Source of the DNA: Alviniconcha marisindica
Lineage: Eukaryota > Mollusca > Gastropoda > Provannidae
Length of the DNA: 64,000 nt
Reading direction: 5' to 3'
Assembly (NCBI GenBank): GCA_018857735.1
Contig: JABMCL010001849.1
Location: 257,001 to 321,000 of the forward strand
In this document: piece by piece, positions 50,101 to 60,447 of the stretch
Position numbering within the stretch: position 1 is the stretch's first letter
Layout of the letters: each line of letters begins with the position of its first letter
The notes under the pieces: generated by a model
The model's input: only the letters and a program-made list of their open reading frames with translations
The model's database searches: none
What the model was told of the DNA's origin: nothing
Made by a program: the position numbers and the translations under genes

Positions 50101-53100
50101 AGTTAACACTGACTCTTTACGACAAAGTTAACACCGACTCTTTACTGCAAAGTCAACACTGACTCATTACTGGAAAGTCAACACTGACTCGTTACTGCAA
50201 ATTTAACACCGACTCTTAAGCACACAAGTAGAAAGCTACCAAGGAATGCAACTGTTCTAAACTGGGCAGTTAACAATGAAAATAAAAAACAGCCCAAGAG
50301 ACCGAAATAAAAACAGCAATGACAAATTTGTGTATGTTAATATTGCTTTGATGATGCTGTGCTGAAACGGGCAATCAACAGCAATGACAAATTTGTGTAT
50401 GTTAACATTCTGTCTGACTCTACCGTGACTTGACACAATATATATAAGTATATATACAAGTGCAACCAACAAAGATCACGAATCTGTGCATGTTGCTACT
50501 GTGTGTTTTGATGACAGCTGTTTTAGCTTATTATGAAATGTACATGCCTAGGGCTCACTTGTGAAAGGATGTTCTGACACCCCACTATTATTGTTGTTAT
50601 AAAGCAGCTAAACTGACCTGAGTAGAAAGCCCGGCTATCAACTGGTGCAGCAGTGCAGCCAGCCCCTTGGTTGTGGGGCCGCTGAGGTTGACAGCAAGTT
50701 TTCCCAGTGGCATCACATCCGCCCATGCATACCTGTGGCACAAAACTGAGTCATGACGGTTCGGTGCTGCTCATGACCACAGCAAGTATTTCCAGCAGCA
50801 ATGGCATGAAATTCAACCCATGCACAGCTCACGTGAAATGGACTCGTAGCCACGACGGGTCAGGCCGACAGGAATCTTCCCACTGAGACAACATCCACTG
50901 ATGTGTTTTTGACATACGCATCTCAGCCATAGGAACCGTTTCCAGCAGCACACCATTTGCAAATGTGCACTGTGACAGTCGTATGTTCAGAAACAAGTCC
51001 TACCCATAGCAATGTTCATCAAAAGTTACCTCAAACTACAAAAATGCAGTGCCACTGCCATTAATTACCAAACCTGCATTACACACAGACTTTGCACAAA
51101 TGATACACGACAAACAAAGGCAAAAAAAACACCAACTCATGCCTATCAGCAAGTTCGTCGGACATTTTCATTCCTCAAAATATGTTGTTGGGCAGACACT
51201 GGAGGTAAACCATGAAGATCAATAATCAAAGTGACATCCACTAAAAAACAATTTTAAAAAAATGTTGAAGGATGTGAAACTTTAAAAAAAAAACTTGAAC
51301 TATCCCCTTGCATGTTCATCTGGGTGAAGCATGTGTGACTCAACACACAGCCTTACTTGCAGTCTGTAGAATGAAGTTTTTGTTGTTGTTTTTTGGTGAT
51401 TTTTAGATTAATTTTTTTTGATGGAACACTGCCCAAAACACACCAGATCCTGCAGTTTCATCTACACACCAGAAGCGACAGCAGCGGCAGTATACAGGCC
51501 AAGGAATTACAGCACAGTGTCACCTAACAACTGTGGATTTGAACTGCACCCAGGTTTGGGCTGCCCCTCCCCCCAACACACACACAAAAACACCACCACC
51601 ACACTGCCAGGTAAATAAACACCACCACCACACTGCCATGTAAATAAACACCACCACCACACTGCCATGTAAATAAACACCTCACCACACTGCCATGTAA
51701 ATAAACACCTCACCACACTGCCATGTAAATAAACACCTCACCACACTGCCATGTAAATAATCACCTCACCAAAGACCAGCCATCGGTTAGACTCCTGTAG
51801 GCTGTCAGTTAGTGGGAGTTTCTTCACACAGCTTTACTTGCAGACTATAGAATGAAGTTGGGTATTTTTGAAGATGAACAAAAATGCTGATGAATCCCCC
51901 CCCCCCCCCCCCCCCCCCCCCAAAAACCCCACAGATTTAACATTTTATCTACAGATCAGAACATAGAAAAACATCCCACTTTACTATGATACTGACACAG
52001 TGGATATAAGATGACAGAGCAGGAACTCGGCAGCCAGGCGATCCCCGCACAAAGCATGCTCCAGGACTGCTAGCAGCTCCGTCCTGATCGCCGCCGCTTC
52101 GCTGCGCACCGAGTCAACAACTGCAACACAATGTTCATCATCCCTATCCTGCTTTTCACCATGTACTTACATCAGCACTAGTGGTTTCACTAGCTTTTTT
52201 TAATCTTTTTTTTTTTTATATCTCTCTATCACCATGATGGGCATATTTCTTTTCTATCCACCCCCCCCTCCACCCCCCACCAGGTTGCATTTTTATCTGT
52301 CACATCCTTCCATGTCAGAGAATTAGAACAGGAAATAATAGCCAATCAGCCCAACAGCATTTTTCTCTTTGTATGAAGTCAGTCTGTTGCTATCTTTGAA
52401 CAGTCACTCTGTTAAAAGCTGGTGGCATCAATGTTAACCCATTCACTGCGCCCAGGACGTCATATGATGTCACTGGCAAAGTGTTTTCCGTCTACTTATA
52501 GGACATGGTGCGACTTCCTGATTTCACTTCATAGTTCAGGAGCTGTGTGAGTCGAGGTGGCCATCCTGGGCTGTCCGTCCTAACGAGCCTTCTGGTTTCC
52601 GTGGACGTAAAGCTATATTGAACCATGCTTCGGCATTGGTCTCAGCTTGTCCCTAATACGTCAACTGACATCTGAGGACATTAAGCAACACAACCTACCT
52701 ACCTACCTTCCTGATGGACTATTTTAAGTTTTCACGTATTCTCACACCATACAAAGTTTTCCCAACAGTAAGTTTGATCTGCTCAGCCTTTTCTGGAGAT
52801 TGTTCTTGGGTGGAAACTGCATCAGTAATACAGTTTGTTGGCAGTGAAAGGGTTAAAGAGACCTGTGTGCAGTCTGTTAAGCTCATGACCCATACGTCAG
52901 AGGTCAGTGTATAATCTTGCCACTTTTGCAGTGCATGGTATATGAAAAGAAAGAAGTGTGTGTTCATGAGCACGAGTCAACATTAAAGTCTCCAGCACAG
53001 TCAGTAATGGTTGCAACCCTTTGAAGTTGCACTGTGACCCTCTGGGATTTTAACAGCCAGGCTTGCACGTCAAGTTTGACCCCCCCCCCCCCCCCCCCCC

Positions 53101-56100
53101 CCCCCCAAAGTCTGATACTGTGACCAACACTGGACTTTGCTGCCATCTTTACCTTCAGACACTTACCTTGGCTTGGTGCAGAAAGGTCATGGGGAAGCAG
53201 AGGATTGTTGTGCGCCAGTTTCCTGATCACCACAGCATGCAAGCGAGGCACAAGCGATGGTGGCGGAGTGTGGACCGCTCGCTCTGCAGCCGTCATCATG
53301 ATGTCCTCCCTGCCAACAAGAGCAGATCACACATATAGACAGTGGCAGTCATCGTCACATCCTCCCTGCCAACAAGAGAAGATCACACATGTAGACAGTG
53401 GCAGTCATCATCACGTCTTCCCTGCCAACAAACGCAGATCTTACACAGAGGTGTGCAGTCAGTCTTCCTCAGTCATCATCACATCTTCCCTGCCAACAAA
53501 CACAGATCATACATAGAGGTGTGCAGTCAGCCTTCCCTCGACCATTACAATGAGGTCGTAGAGGTCGGTGCAAACCATGGCAAGTGTCTCTGAGGGTGAA
53601 GAAAGCACCAGTTGAAGTCCAGCATTAAGCACGCTACGGGAATCCGGGCATAAGTGGGATGGCAGAAACATAAACAACTGAAGACATGCACGTTTTTGTG
53701 TTATTCTCCGCCAGCGCGCCACGATTTGCCATTACCATCTGACTGCAAAATACATTTGTCCTGCGTCAAATATACTGCAGTGCTACAGGAGTAACACAGA
53801 GGATCCAAAGAGAAGCAAAACACTCACCCAGCCTGATCGTTTGTAAACTCGGCCATTGAAGGATCTATGGACAGTATCCCAACCACCTCTACCACGTCAT
53901 TCACCTTCAGACCACTGTCTTCTGCATACACCTAAAACAGTCAGTGGCTACTGGTCATACAGGGCAAAGCATGTGTAATGTCTCCATCATACTTATGAAG
54001 TAATACACCTAAAACAGTCAGTGGCTACTGGTCATAAAGCGTAAAGCATGTGTAATGTCTCTATCATACTTATGAAGTAATACACCTAAAACAGTCAGTG
54101 GCTACTGGTCATACAGGGCAAAGCATGTGTAATGTCTCCATCATACTTATGAAGTAATCCACCTAAAAGTGAAGTAAAACAGTCAATGGCTACTGGTCAT
54201 AAAGGGCGAAGTATGTGTAATGTCTCCATCATACTTATGAATACACCTAAAACAGTCCATGGATACTGGTCATAAAGGGCGAAGTATGTGTAATGTCTCC
54301 ATCATACTTATGAAGTAATACACCTAAAACAGTCCGTGGCTACTGGTCATAAAGCGTAAAGCATGTGTAATGTCTCCATCATACTTATGAAGTAATACAC
54401 CTAAAACAGTCCATGGCTACTGGTCATAAAGGGCGAAGTATGTGTAATGTCTCCATCATACTTATGAAGTAATACACCTAAAACAGTCCATGGCTACTGG
54501 TCATACAGGGCAAAGCATGTGTAATGTCTCCATCATACTTATGAAGTAATACACCTAAAACAGTCCATGGCTACTGGTCATACAGGGCGAAGTATGTGTA
54601 ATGTCTCCATCATACTTATGAAGTAATACACCTAAAACAGTCCATGGCTACTGGTCATAAAGGGCGAAGTATGTGTAATGTCTCCATCATACTTATGAAG
54701 TAATACACCTAAAACAGTCCATGGCTACTGGTCATACAGGGCAAAGCACATGTAATGTCTCCATCATATTTATGAAGTATATGTCTTGTAATTATGAAGT
54801 ATGTGTAATGCCTCCAGCATAATTATGAAGAATGTGCAATATATCTCCAGCATAATTATGGATAAAATAGTGTAATATGTCTCCAGTGTAACTATGGATG
54901 AAGCATGTGTAATGTCTCCAGCATAATTATGATTGATGCATGTATAATGTATCCAGCATAATTACTGATGAAGCATGCATAATGTATCCAGCATAATTAT
55001 GGATGAAGCATGTGTAATGTCTCCAGCATAATTATGGATGAAGCGTGTGTAATGTCTCCAGCATAATTATGGATGAAGCATGTGTAAAAAGCTCCAGCAA
55101 AATTATGGAATGATGTATGTGTAACATGTCTCCACCATAATTATGGACTGATGTGTGTGTAACATGTCTCCATCATAATTATGGACTGATGTGTAACATG
55201 TCTCCAGCATAATTATGGAATGATGTATGTGTAACATGTCTCCAGCATAATTATGGACTGATGTATGTGTAACATGTCTCCAGCATAATTATGACTGATG
55301 TGTGTGTAACATGTCTCCAGCATAATTATGGAAAGATGTGTGTGTACCATGTCTCCAGCATAATTATGGACTGATGTGTGTGTACCATGTCTCCAGCATA
55401 ATTATGGATTGATGTATGTGTAACATGTCTCTGGCATAATTACAGATGAATTATGTGCAATATGTCTCCAGCATAATTAGGATCACTTTGACAAAGAATC
55501 TTCCCTGTATGACTTCTGTGGCTCATTAGCCATTAAATATAAACAAGTATCCCTCTCAAAAACCATGAACACTGTGAATAAAGATGGCTTTAAAAAATGC
55601 ATCTCAATATCTTTTCACTCTAGGTTATAAAACAGCATGCTTTGCACAACTGAATTGTTGTTGTTAATATTGTGCTTCTCCATCTTCTTTATGTTGATGA
55701 CAGTGATGTACACAGGTAACTAACTACAAAACAAAACTGTACCCTCACCACTGAACAGTTCCAAAGCTACCCTTCAGCATGAACTGTTCAGTGAATGTGT
55801 ACTCTTCAGTTTAAATGGCAAGTTAAGTGAATGTGTACTCTTCAGTTTAAATGGCAAGTTAAGTGAATGTGTACTCTTCAGTTTAAATGGCAAGTTAAGT
55901 GAATGTGTACTCCTCAGTTTAAATGGAAAGTTAAGTGTGTACTCCTCAGTTTAAATGGCACGTGAATTTGTACTCTTCACTTTAAATGGCAAGTTAAGTG
56001 AATGTGTACTCCTCAGTTTAAATGGCAAGTGTGTACTCTTCAGTTTAAATGGCAAGTTAAGTGAATTTGTACTCTTCACTTTAAATGGCAAGCTTAGTGA

Positions 56101-59100
56101 ATGTGTACTCTTCAGTTTAAATGGCAAGTTAAGTGCATGTGTACTCTTCACTCTTAAATGGCAAGTTAAGTGAATGTGTACTCTTCGCTTTAAATGGCAA
56201 GTTAAGTGCATGTGTACTCTTCACTCTTAAATGGCAAGTTAAGTGAATGTGTACTCTTCGCTTTAAATGGCAAGTTAGGTGAATGTGTACTCTTCACTTT
56301 AAATGGCAAAGTGCAAGCACCCACAAGCTTTGTACTCTTCACTTTAAATGGCAAAGTGCAAGCACCCACAAGCTCTGTACTCTTCACTTTAAATGGCAAA
56401 GTGCAAGCACCCACAAGCTTTGTACTCTTCACTTTAAATGGCAAAGTGCAAGCACCCACAAGCTTAAACTGAAAAGTGCAAACTGTGCCTTCAGTCTGAA
56501 CTGCCAGCATGTTTATGGTGCAAGCACATCCTCCTTTGAACTGCTGGGTGCAACGGTACCCTTCAACTGGAACTGCGTTACAAGCATGACTATACCTTGA
56601 CCAGACAAGCTGGCCCCTGTTCCCCGGGCAGAGGGAAGTTGAGGTCCGGCAGCTGACCAGGGGCGGTGCCAGCTGGGCCAGGGGCCGGCCGGTCAGCGGT
56701 GTAAGGTGCTGGCCTGGCTGCAGGACCCGAGGAGCCGACGCCATTCCCAGCTCCTTCCATGCGACAATCTCCATCCCCAGCATCCTCATCCCGAGCTCGC
56801 TTGCGACATGCTGGAGAACTTGAAGTTGATGGGGTAGAAGGAACATTGCACTGCTTGGCATACAGCTGGGAAAAGCTCAGGACAACTGTCAGATTTGACA
56901 ACAGGAATCTAACCAATATTATAACAAATGAACAAACTAAGGGAGTTGACAGAATTCAAATTCAAAAGATGTCACAAGTGCACCAGATGTCACAAACGCA
57001 ACAATCAAGAGCTGGATTGCCTTCAGTAACTCACCTGGCATACAAGGTACATAAGCTCCACCAAAGGTACATCCTCAATATTATAACAGAAAGAGTAAAC
57101 ACCAACTGCAGTCGAGACTGCTCATGACAACAGACTATAAACTTACAAAATGCAACTGTTGGCCAGGCAAGCTGAAAGTGTTCACATTTTTGTTGACACA
57201 ATTTTTGTCTGGCACTGTGAGACAAGTACTGAGGTGGAATCACAGTGTTTATTCCTTTATCCCAATACCTGAGAGATGAAAGAGTGGCAAGTTAAGTGGG
57301 AATATATAAAAACATTCATACAAGTAACGACTGAACATTATGAAGGATACATTCTTAACCCAGGCTGCCCCCTCCCGGTACAGGAACACAATACACAGTC
57401 TGTCGCTCACAGGTCAAGTTGCCGGGATCATCCACATGAATCTCTTCATCAGGCTAAAACAGCAACAAAAATTCAAACATGGACCAAGCTAAAATAAGAA
57501 AACAAGGAGGGGGGGGAGGGGGGCCAGAAAATCAGCAGTGATGATAAAAAATATATATATGATAATAATAAAGAACACTGCTATAAAATTGAAAGTTTAG
57601 GCACTGAAAATCTTTTAAGCTGCCATTCTTCAAGTTTTATTCTGTAAATCATGGCAACAGCTAAAACCAAAAGAAAAACAACAACAAAAACACCCCAATG
57701 GTGCCTCCCCCTCCCACAAATGCAACAGAAATCATCATCATCCCTTGGGAAACTAGTGGAATTAAAACAAACAACTATTCAGACCTACTCTAGGCGCACA
57801 ACTACAACAGAACCAGAAATCAGGAAGATGTATGGTACATGCTTCTCGCTAATAAAGCTGTTCATAGTGCTCATCAAAGAGTGAAACTTTGAAGTTTGAT
57901 CTCTTACTTTTCAGCAGAGGGGACATTATTTCGGCATCCATTGTAGTTAGTACCCCTATGGGGCAAGAAGAATCAATGACTGCTACTGTGAAAGCTGTAC
58001 TTACTGCACAAGTTGCTACGTCTCGGTAGCGTCCTGAACGCATAACTGCCTGCCCGGTTTTGCGACTTGTAACCTTAAAGCGGGCAAGATACAGTTCAGG
58101 GTCAAACATGTCTTGAACCATGCATCGATACCGCACCAAAGAATCAGCTGCAACTTGATGCAGAGCACAGCTGTTGATGCTCGGGACCTGCAACAATATC
58201 AAAACATTTTTAATAATTACATAAAACATTGTACAAAAATATTGCATTCAAAAGCATGCAACATTGCAAGTGGCTTCACAGAAAACCACTAATGGGCCAA
58301 CTAATTTGCTTTTTACCTGACAAAATGTCATATTTTGGACAGTTCTTTAAGCATACTGTTAAAGTGTTATTGCTGGGTCTGTTTTCTGATGAAACACAAC
58401 ATGACAGTTTATGTTGAAATTATAAACAGTTAATCAGCTTCATAAACTACAAAGTTACAGCTCTACAGTCTTTTCAACTTCAAGTTTAAGTAGCCATACA
58501 ACAGCCAACAATGCAACACACACTCCAGAAAACTCTCTGGGTTTTTGTTTTGTTTTTAACACTAACAGATTATTGTTCTGCATGTTAACTTCAGAAGTTC
58601 AGTCAGCATTGCTGAAAACATTAACTTCAACCTCATGGCCTGACTAGCAAATCCCATTGCACAGTTTCATTATTAGGTTAGATCAATCAACAGCATTAGA
58701 TACAACCGTAACAATGAATGACTGATACATTTCCATCAGTTCAGACAAACTTTAAAAATTAAGTTTCCAATTACTTTTTGTGTGTGTGTGCTTCTGGCAG
58801 TTCTACTCTGAATCACCATACTGTTTTCTTTCAACAGTTATTTGTGATCTTAATTGTGTCAGTATGTCACTGCCTGAAAAAATGAATCAATGATGAAAAA
58901 AAATAAACTTTAAACCGACCCATGCTAGTGCCTGGTCAGATTTCAGCTGCTTGGAAAAATAGTCTTGGACTCCATCTACTTCATTTGCACCAGGAGGCAA
59001 ACGATCTGGAAAAAAAGAAAGAAAAAAGATCTTAAGGATAATCAGCAATGCAACAACAAAACAATCAGACAAAGCAAGGCTAATTTAATCATTGCCAGAT

Positions 59101-60198
59101 AATGCTTATGGCACACACCCACACTGTCAACAGTCTCAACAAACAAATGGTTGAACTGAAGGTTTTAATCATTTTTCTTTTCACTATTTCAGTTGTCTTT
59201 TCTTCTGCAATTGTTAAAGTTCTTAAACATGTTTATTTTCTCTCGCCATCTACTTGGACACAATAGAAACATGGACTGATGGAATGCTGGGTGTTCAGAC
59301 TCAGAGCTCAGAAGTCAGTCATGTAAGTGGTCGTCTTGGGATTCCCATCCCCAACACTTAAAATAGTGTTAAAAACTGATCTACATCTCTAGCCCAAATG
59401 TTAGACTCTTAGTCTTACAGAAGTTACACTTACAGTGTTAGTGTTACTCTTGACATTTTGATTTACCAGATTTTTTCACTAGGCATGGGATATGCCTCCA
59501 AAATAACAGAGGAAAATGTTACTAACCAGGGGAATGTGTAGGTGTATGTTATTTACTTATTATGTGTGTGGTGTTGCAGTTCGAAGGGTGTGGGACTGGG
59601 AGGCAGTGGGGTCTGGGTTTTTGGTTGTTTTTAATCAGTCTGGTTGTGTCACTTATCCTTTCAACTAATTCAAGTTTCATCCATCGCTTCCGACGAAACA
59701 TCCTATTCCTAGCTCTTCCCAGGACTGGGAGAGTGCAGGATCACACTAATTTACTTTTTAGTTAATAATGGATTAATTCTCTACCTCTCGGTGGTTTTTC
59801 TTGCCGGAACACCTTCTGCTGCACTCTAGGCTCCAAACAAAACTGCATGTAAAGTCGCTTCGATCTTTTTCTTCCCTTACCACCCCCCCCCCCCCCCCCC
59901 CCCCCACAAACACACACACCGTGCAGTTTGTTTCCGTTATCAATAGCATTAAATTTTTATTTAACCTCCAGAGCAGTTGTCTGCCCTACAACAAAAATGT
60001 ACGGGTAAGGGACACAACTCGCTATCATCATATACCGCAAACGAGCTGGCTATTGAGATACTGTAAATTACAGGCCTTCATGCAACTGCCAATGAAACTA
60101 ACATATTGTACATTTATGGAATTTGTAAAATAGAACATACCGATGATATTTTGAATAATATCTAATGGCCTTTCTGTCCAGTTTTCGACTCCCGGCAT
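44151..60198 (-). CDS. MCMBP: MCM complex-binding protein, 14 coding exons, one-base frame break in exon 4
   Basis: Exons, in order, by plus coordinates: 60198-60141, 59005-58920, 58187-58005, 57453-57351, 56865-56596, 53931-53828, 53309-53167, 52120-51997, 50732-50618, 49328-49163, 48601-48468, 46685-46521, 45529-45441, 44271-44151. Phases agree except for exon 4. The total is 1861 bases, that is 620 codons plus one extra base; human MCMBP is about 642 residues. Diagnostic stretches include [72 protein letters not shown] and [24 protein letters not shown] binds MCM subunits and helps handle MCM complexes during replication, in the nucleus. The extra base lies in a five-base C run (plus 57368-57372). 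Introns are filled with minisatellites, several carrying copies of the adjacent splice sites. Exon 2's donor (GTCGGT) and exon 4's (GTATCC) are weak. Confidence 0.94.
44272..45395. repeat. Minisatellite repeating the MCMBP exon 14 splice acceptor
   Basis: It fills MCMBP intron 13. The left half is a 20-30-bp CATCAGTGACAGCACATCAC unit with CA expansions. The right half is a 41-45-bp unit of GTTAGCAACCTGCACAACA and CATCACACAAACATCAGTGA. On the minus strand this reads GTTGTGCAG|GTTGCTAAC, against the true acceptor GCTGTGCAG|GTTGCTGAC at 44271. About 14 extra acceptor-like copies are present. Confidence 0.92.
45775..46480. repeat. Dispersed 0.7-kb repeat, copy B, in MCMBP intron 12
   Basis: Collinear with 19725-20405 in the same orientation (shared blocks are listed there). 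It lacks the (TA)n interruption of copy A and has a short local duplication of TGCAGCAGATCCACTAA near 45957 and 45975. No coding capacity is seen. Confidence 0.75.
47175..48467. repeat. 44/47-bp array repeating the MCMBP exon 11 end and its donor
   Basis: About 25 units abut the exon 11 donor. On the minus strand each is an exon-like GAGGGTGAATCTTTCCTACC followed by T|GTAAGTG, matching the real exon end, where the coding sequence reads EGESFLP before GTAAGT. Most units are 47 bp. A 44-bp variant lacking AGG recurs about every 185 bp (three or four 47-bp units plus one 44-bp unit), a higher-order repeat. The unit nearest the exon is 36 bp and in frame. Confidence 0.95.
49620..50215. repeat. 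24-bp array in MCMBP intron 9
   Basis: About 24 units of TTACTGCAAAGTTAACACTG plus ACTC/ACTT fill the part of intron 9 nearest exon 10. On the minus strand each unit contains TTTGCAG, an acceptor-like end similar to CTTGCAG at exon 10. The rest of the unit does not match exon 10, so a junction origin is not established. Confidence 0.92.
51590..51775. repeat. About 31-bp array in MCMBP intron 8
   Basis: Six units contain CACTGCCATGTAAATAAACA with CACCACCAC or CCTCACCA between. A long C run at 51898-51920 lies close to exon 8. Neither affects a coding exon. Confidence 0.9.
52438..52852. mobile_element. piggyBac-like MITE, 415 bp, in MCMBP intron 7
   Basis: It is flanked by TTAA at 52434-52437 and 52853-52856. 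The ends CCCATTCACTGC and GCAGTGAAAGGG form an imperfect terminal inverted repeat closely matching the MITE at 40476-40698. The interior differs and contains no transposase. The two are likely relatives mobilised by one piggyBac-type transposase. Confidence 0.85.
53310..53530. repeat. 57-67-bp repeats copying the MCMBP exon 7 acceptor
   Basis: The true acceptor on the minus strand is TTGTTGGCAG|GGAGGACATC at 53309. Three further copies lie upstream, with TCTTCCCTGCCAACAA or TCCTCCCTGCCAACAA on the plus strand near 53358, 53415 and 53482. Each includes the acceptor and the first ten or so exon-like bases, and retains GTGATGATGACTG similarity beyond. Confidence 0.9.
53932..54775. repeat. 76-78-bp array copying the MCMBP exon 6 acceptor
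   Basis: About 11 units contain ACACCTAAAACAGTCMRTGG (near 53929, 54005, 54082, 54243, 54321 and on to 54706). On the minus strand this reads ACTGTTTTAG|GTGTAT, identical to the real acceptor and the first six bases of exon 6. Ten complete acceptor-like sites therefore precede the exon. Confidence 0.95.
54776..55490. repeat. 33-39-bp array in MCMBP intron 5
   Basis: About 20 units have TGTCTCCAGCATAATTATGG and a GATGAAGCATGTGTAA or ACTGATGTGTGTGTAACA linker. It appears to derive from the neighbouring 76-bp unit, since TGTAATGTCTCCATCATACT is shared, by shortening and re-expansion. Confidence 0.92.
55785..56465. repeat. 35-45-bp array in MCMBP intron 5 near exon 5
   Basis: About 18 units contain GTACTCTTCASTTTAAATGG followed by CAAGTTAAGTGAATGT, changing at the right end to CAAAGTGCAAGCACCCACAA. 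More degenerate relatives continue to about 56580, just short of the exon 5 donor at 56595. The donor itself is not copied. Confidence 0.92.
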
Positions 60199-60447
60199 TG
60201 TTGTGTTTCTCAAATGGCGGGAAATGTCTTACTCTCATTCATTGCAAATATTAAATTTATTTCTTGTTCAGAGTACAACATTTCTTTGATCTGTGTGGTC
60301 ATTTTCTAGAATAGCTTAGAAACAATAGTGGGCTAAGATATTAAAATTAAAATTTTGTCCAAAATATGTGACCACCATTTGTACAAACAAGGTATTGCGA
60401 GTATTTGTAGATCAAGGGAAGCGACTCTATTGATCTTTCCGGAAAGC
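60199..60447. promoter_or_regulatory. Bidirectional promoter between MCMBP and BCCIP
   Basis: Only 249 bp separates the two divergent start codons. An E2F-like TTTCCCGCC (GGCGGGAAA on plus, 60216-60224) lies 18 bp before the MCMBP ATG. A palindromic TTTCCGGAAA at 60436-60445, an ETS- or STAT-type site, ends two bases before the BCCIP ATG. There is no TATA box in a typical position. The sites are motif matches only. Confidence 0.7.

Noticed and set aside
51898..53106. Long C runs (51898-51920, 53081-53106) and those near 21977 and 59881 as functional G-quadruplex or gap markers
   Set aside because: They are pure homopolymers next to repeats, without spaced G-tracts. Length is unreliable in sequencing, so no function is claimed.
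53063..53338. Pro-rich plus-strand protein
   Set aside because: It is produced by a poly-C run in MCMBP intron 7 and then by antisense of MCMBP exon 7.
55951..56861. 219-residue minus-strand frame overlapping MCMBP exon 5
   Set aside because: Its N-terminal half is an alternative frame of exon 5 and the rest is the 35-45-bp array.
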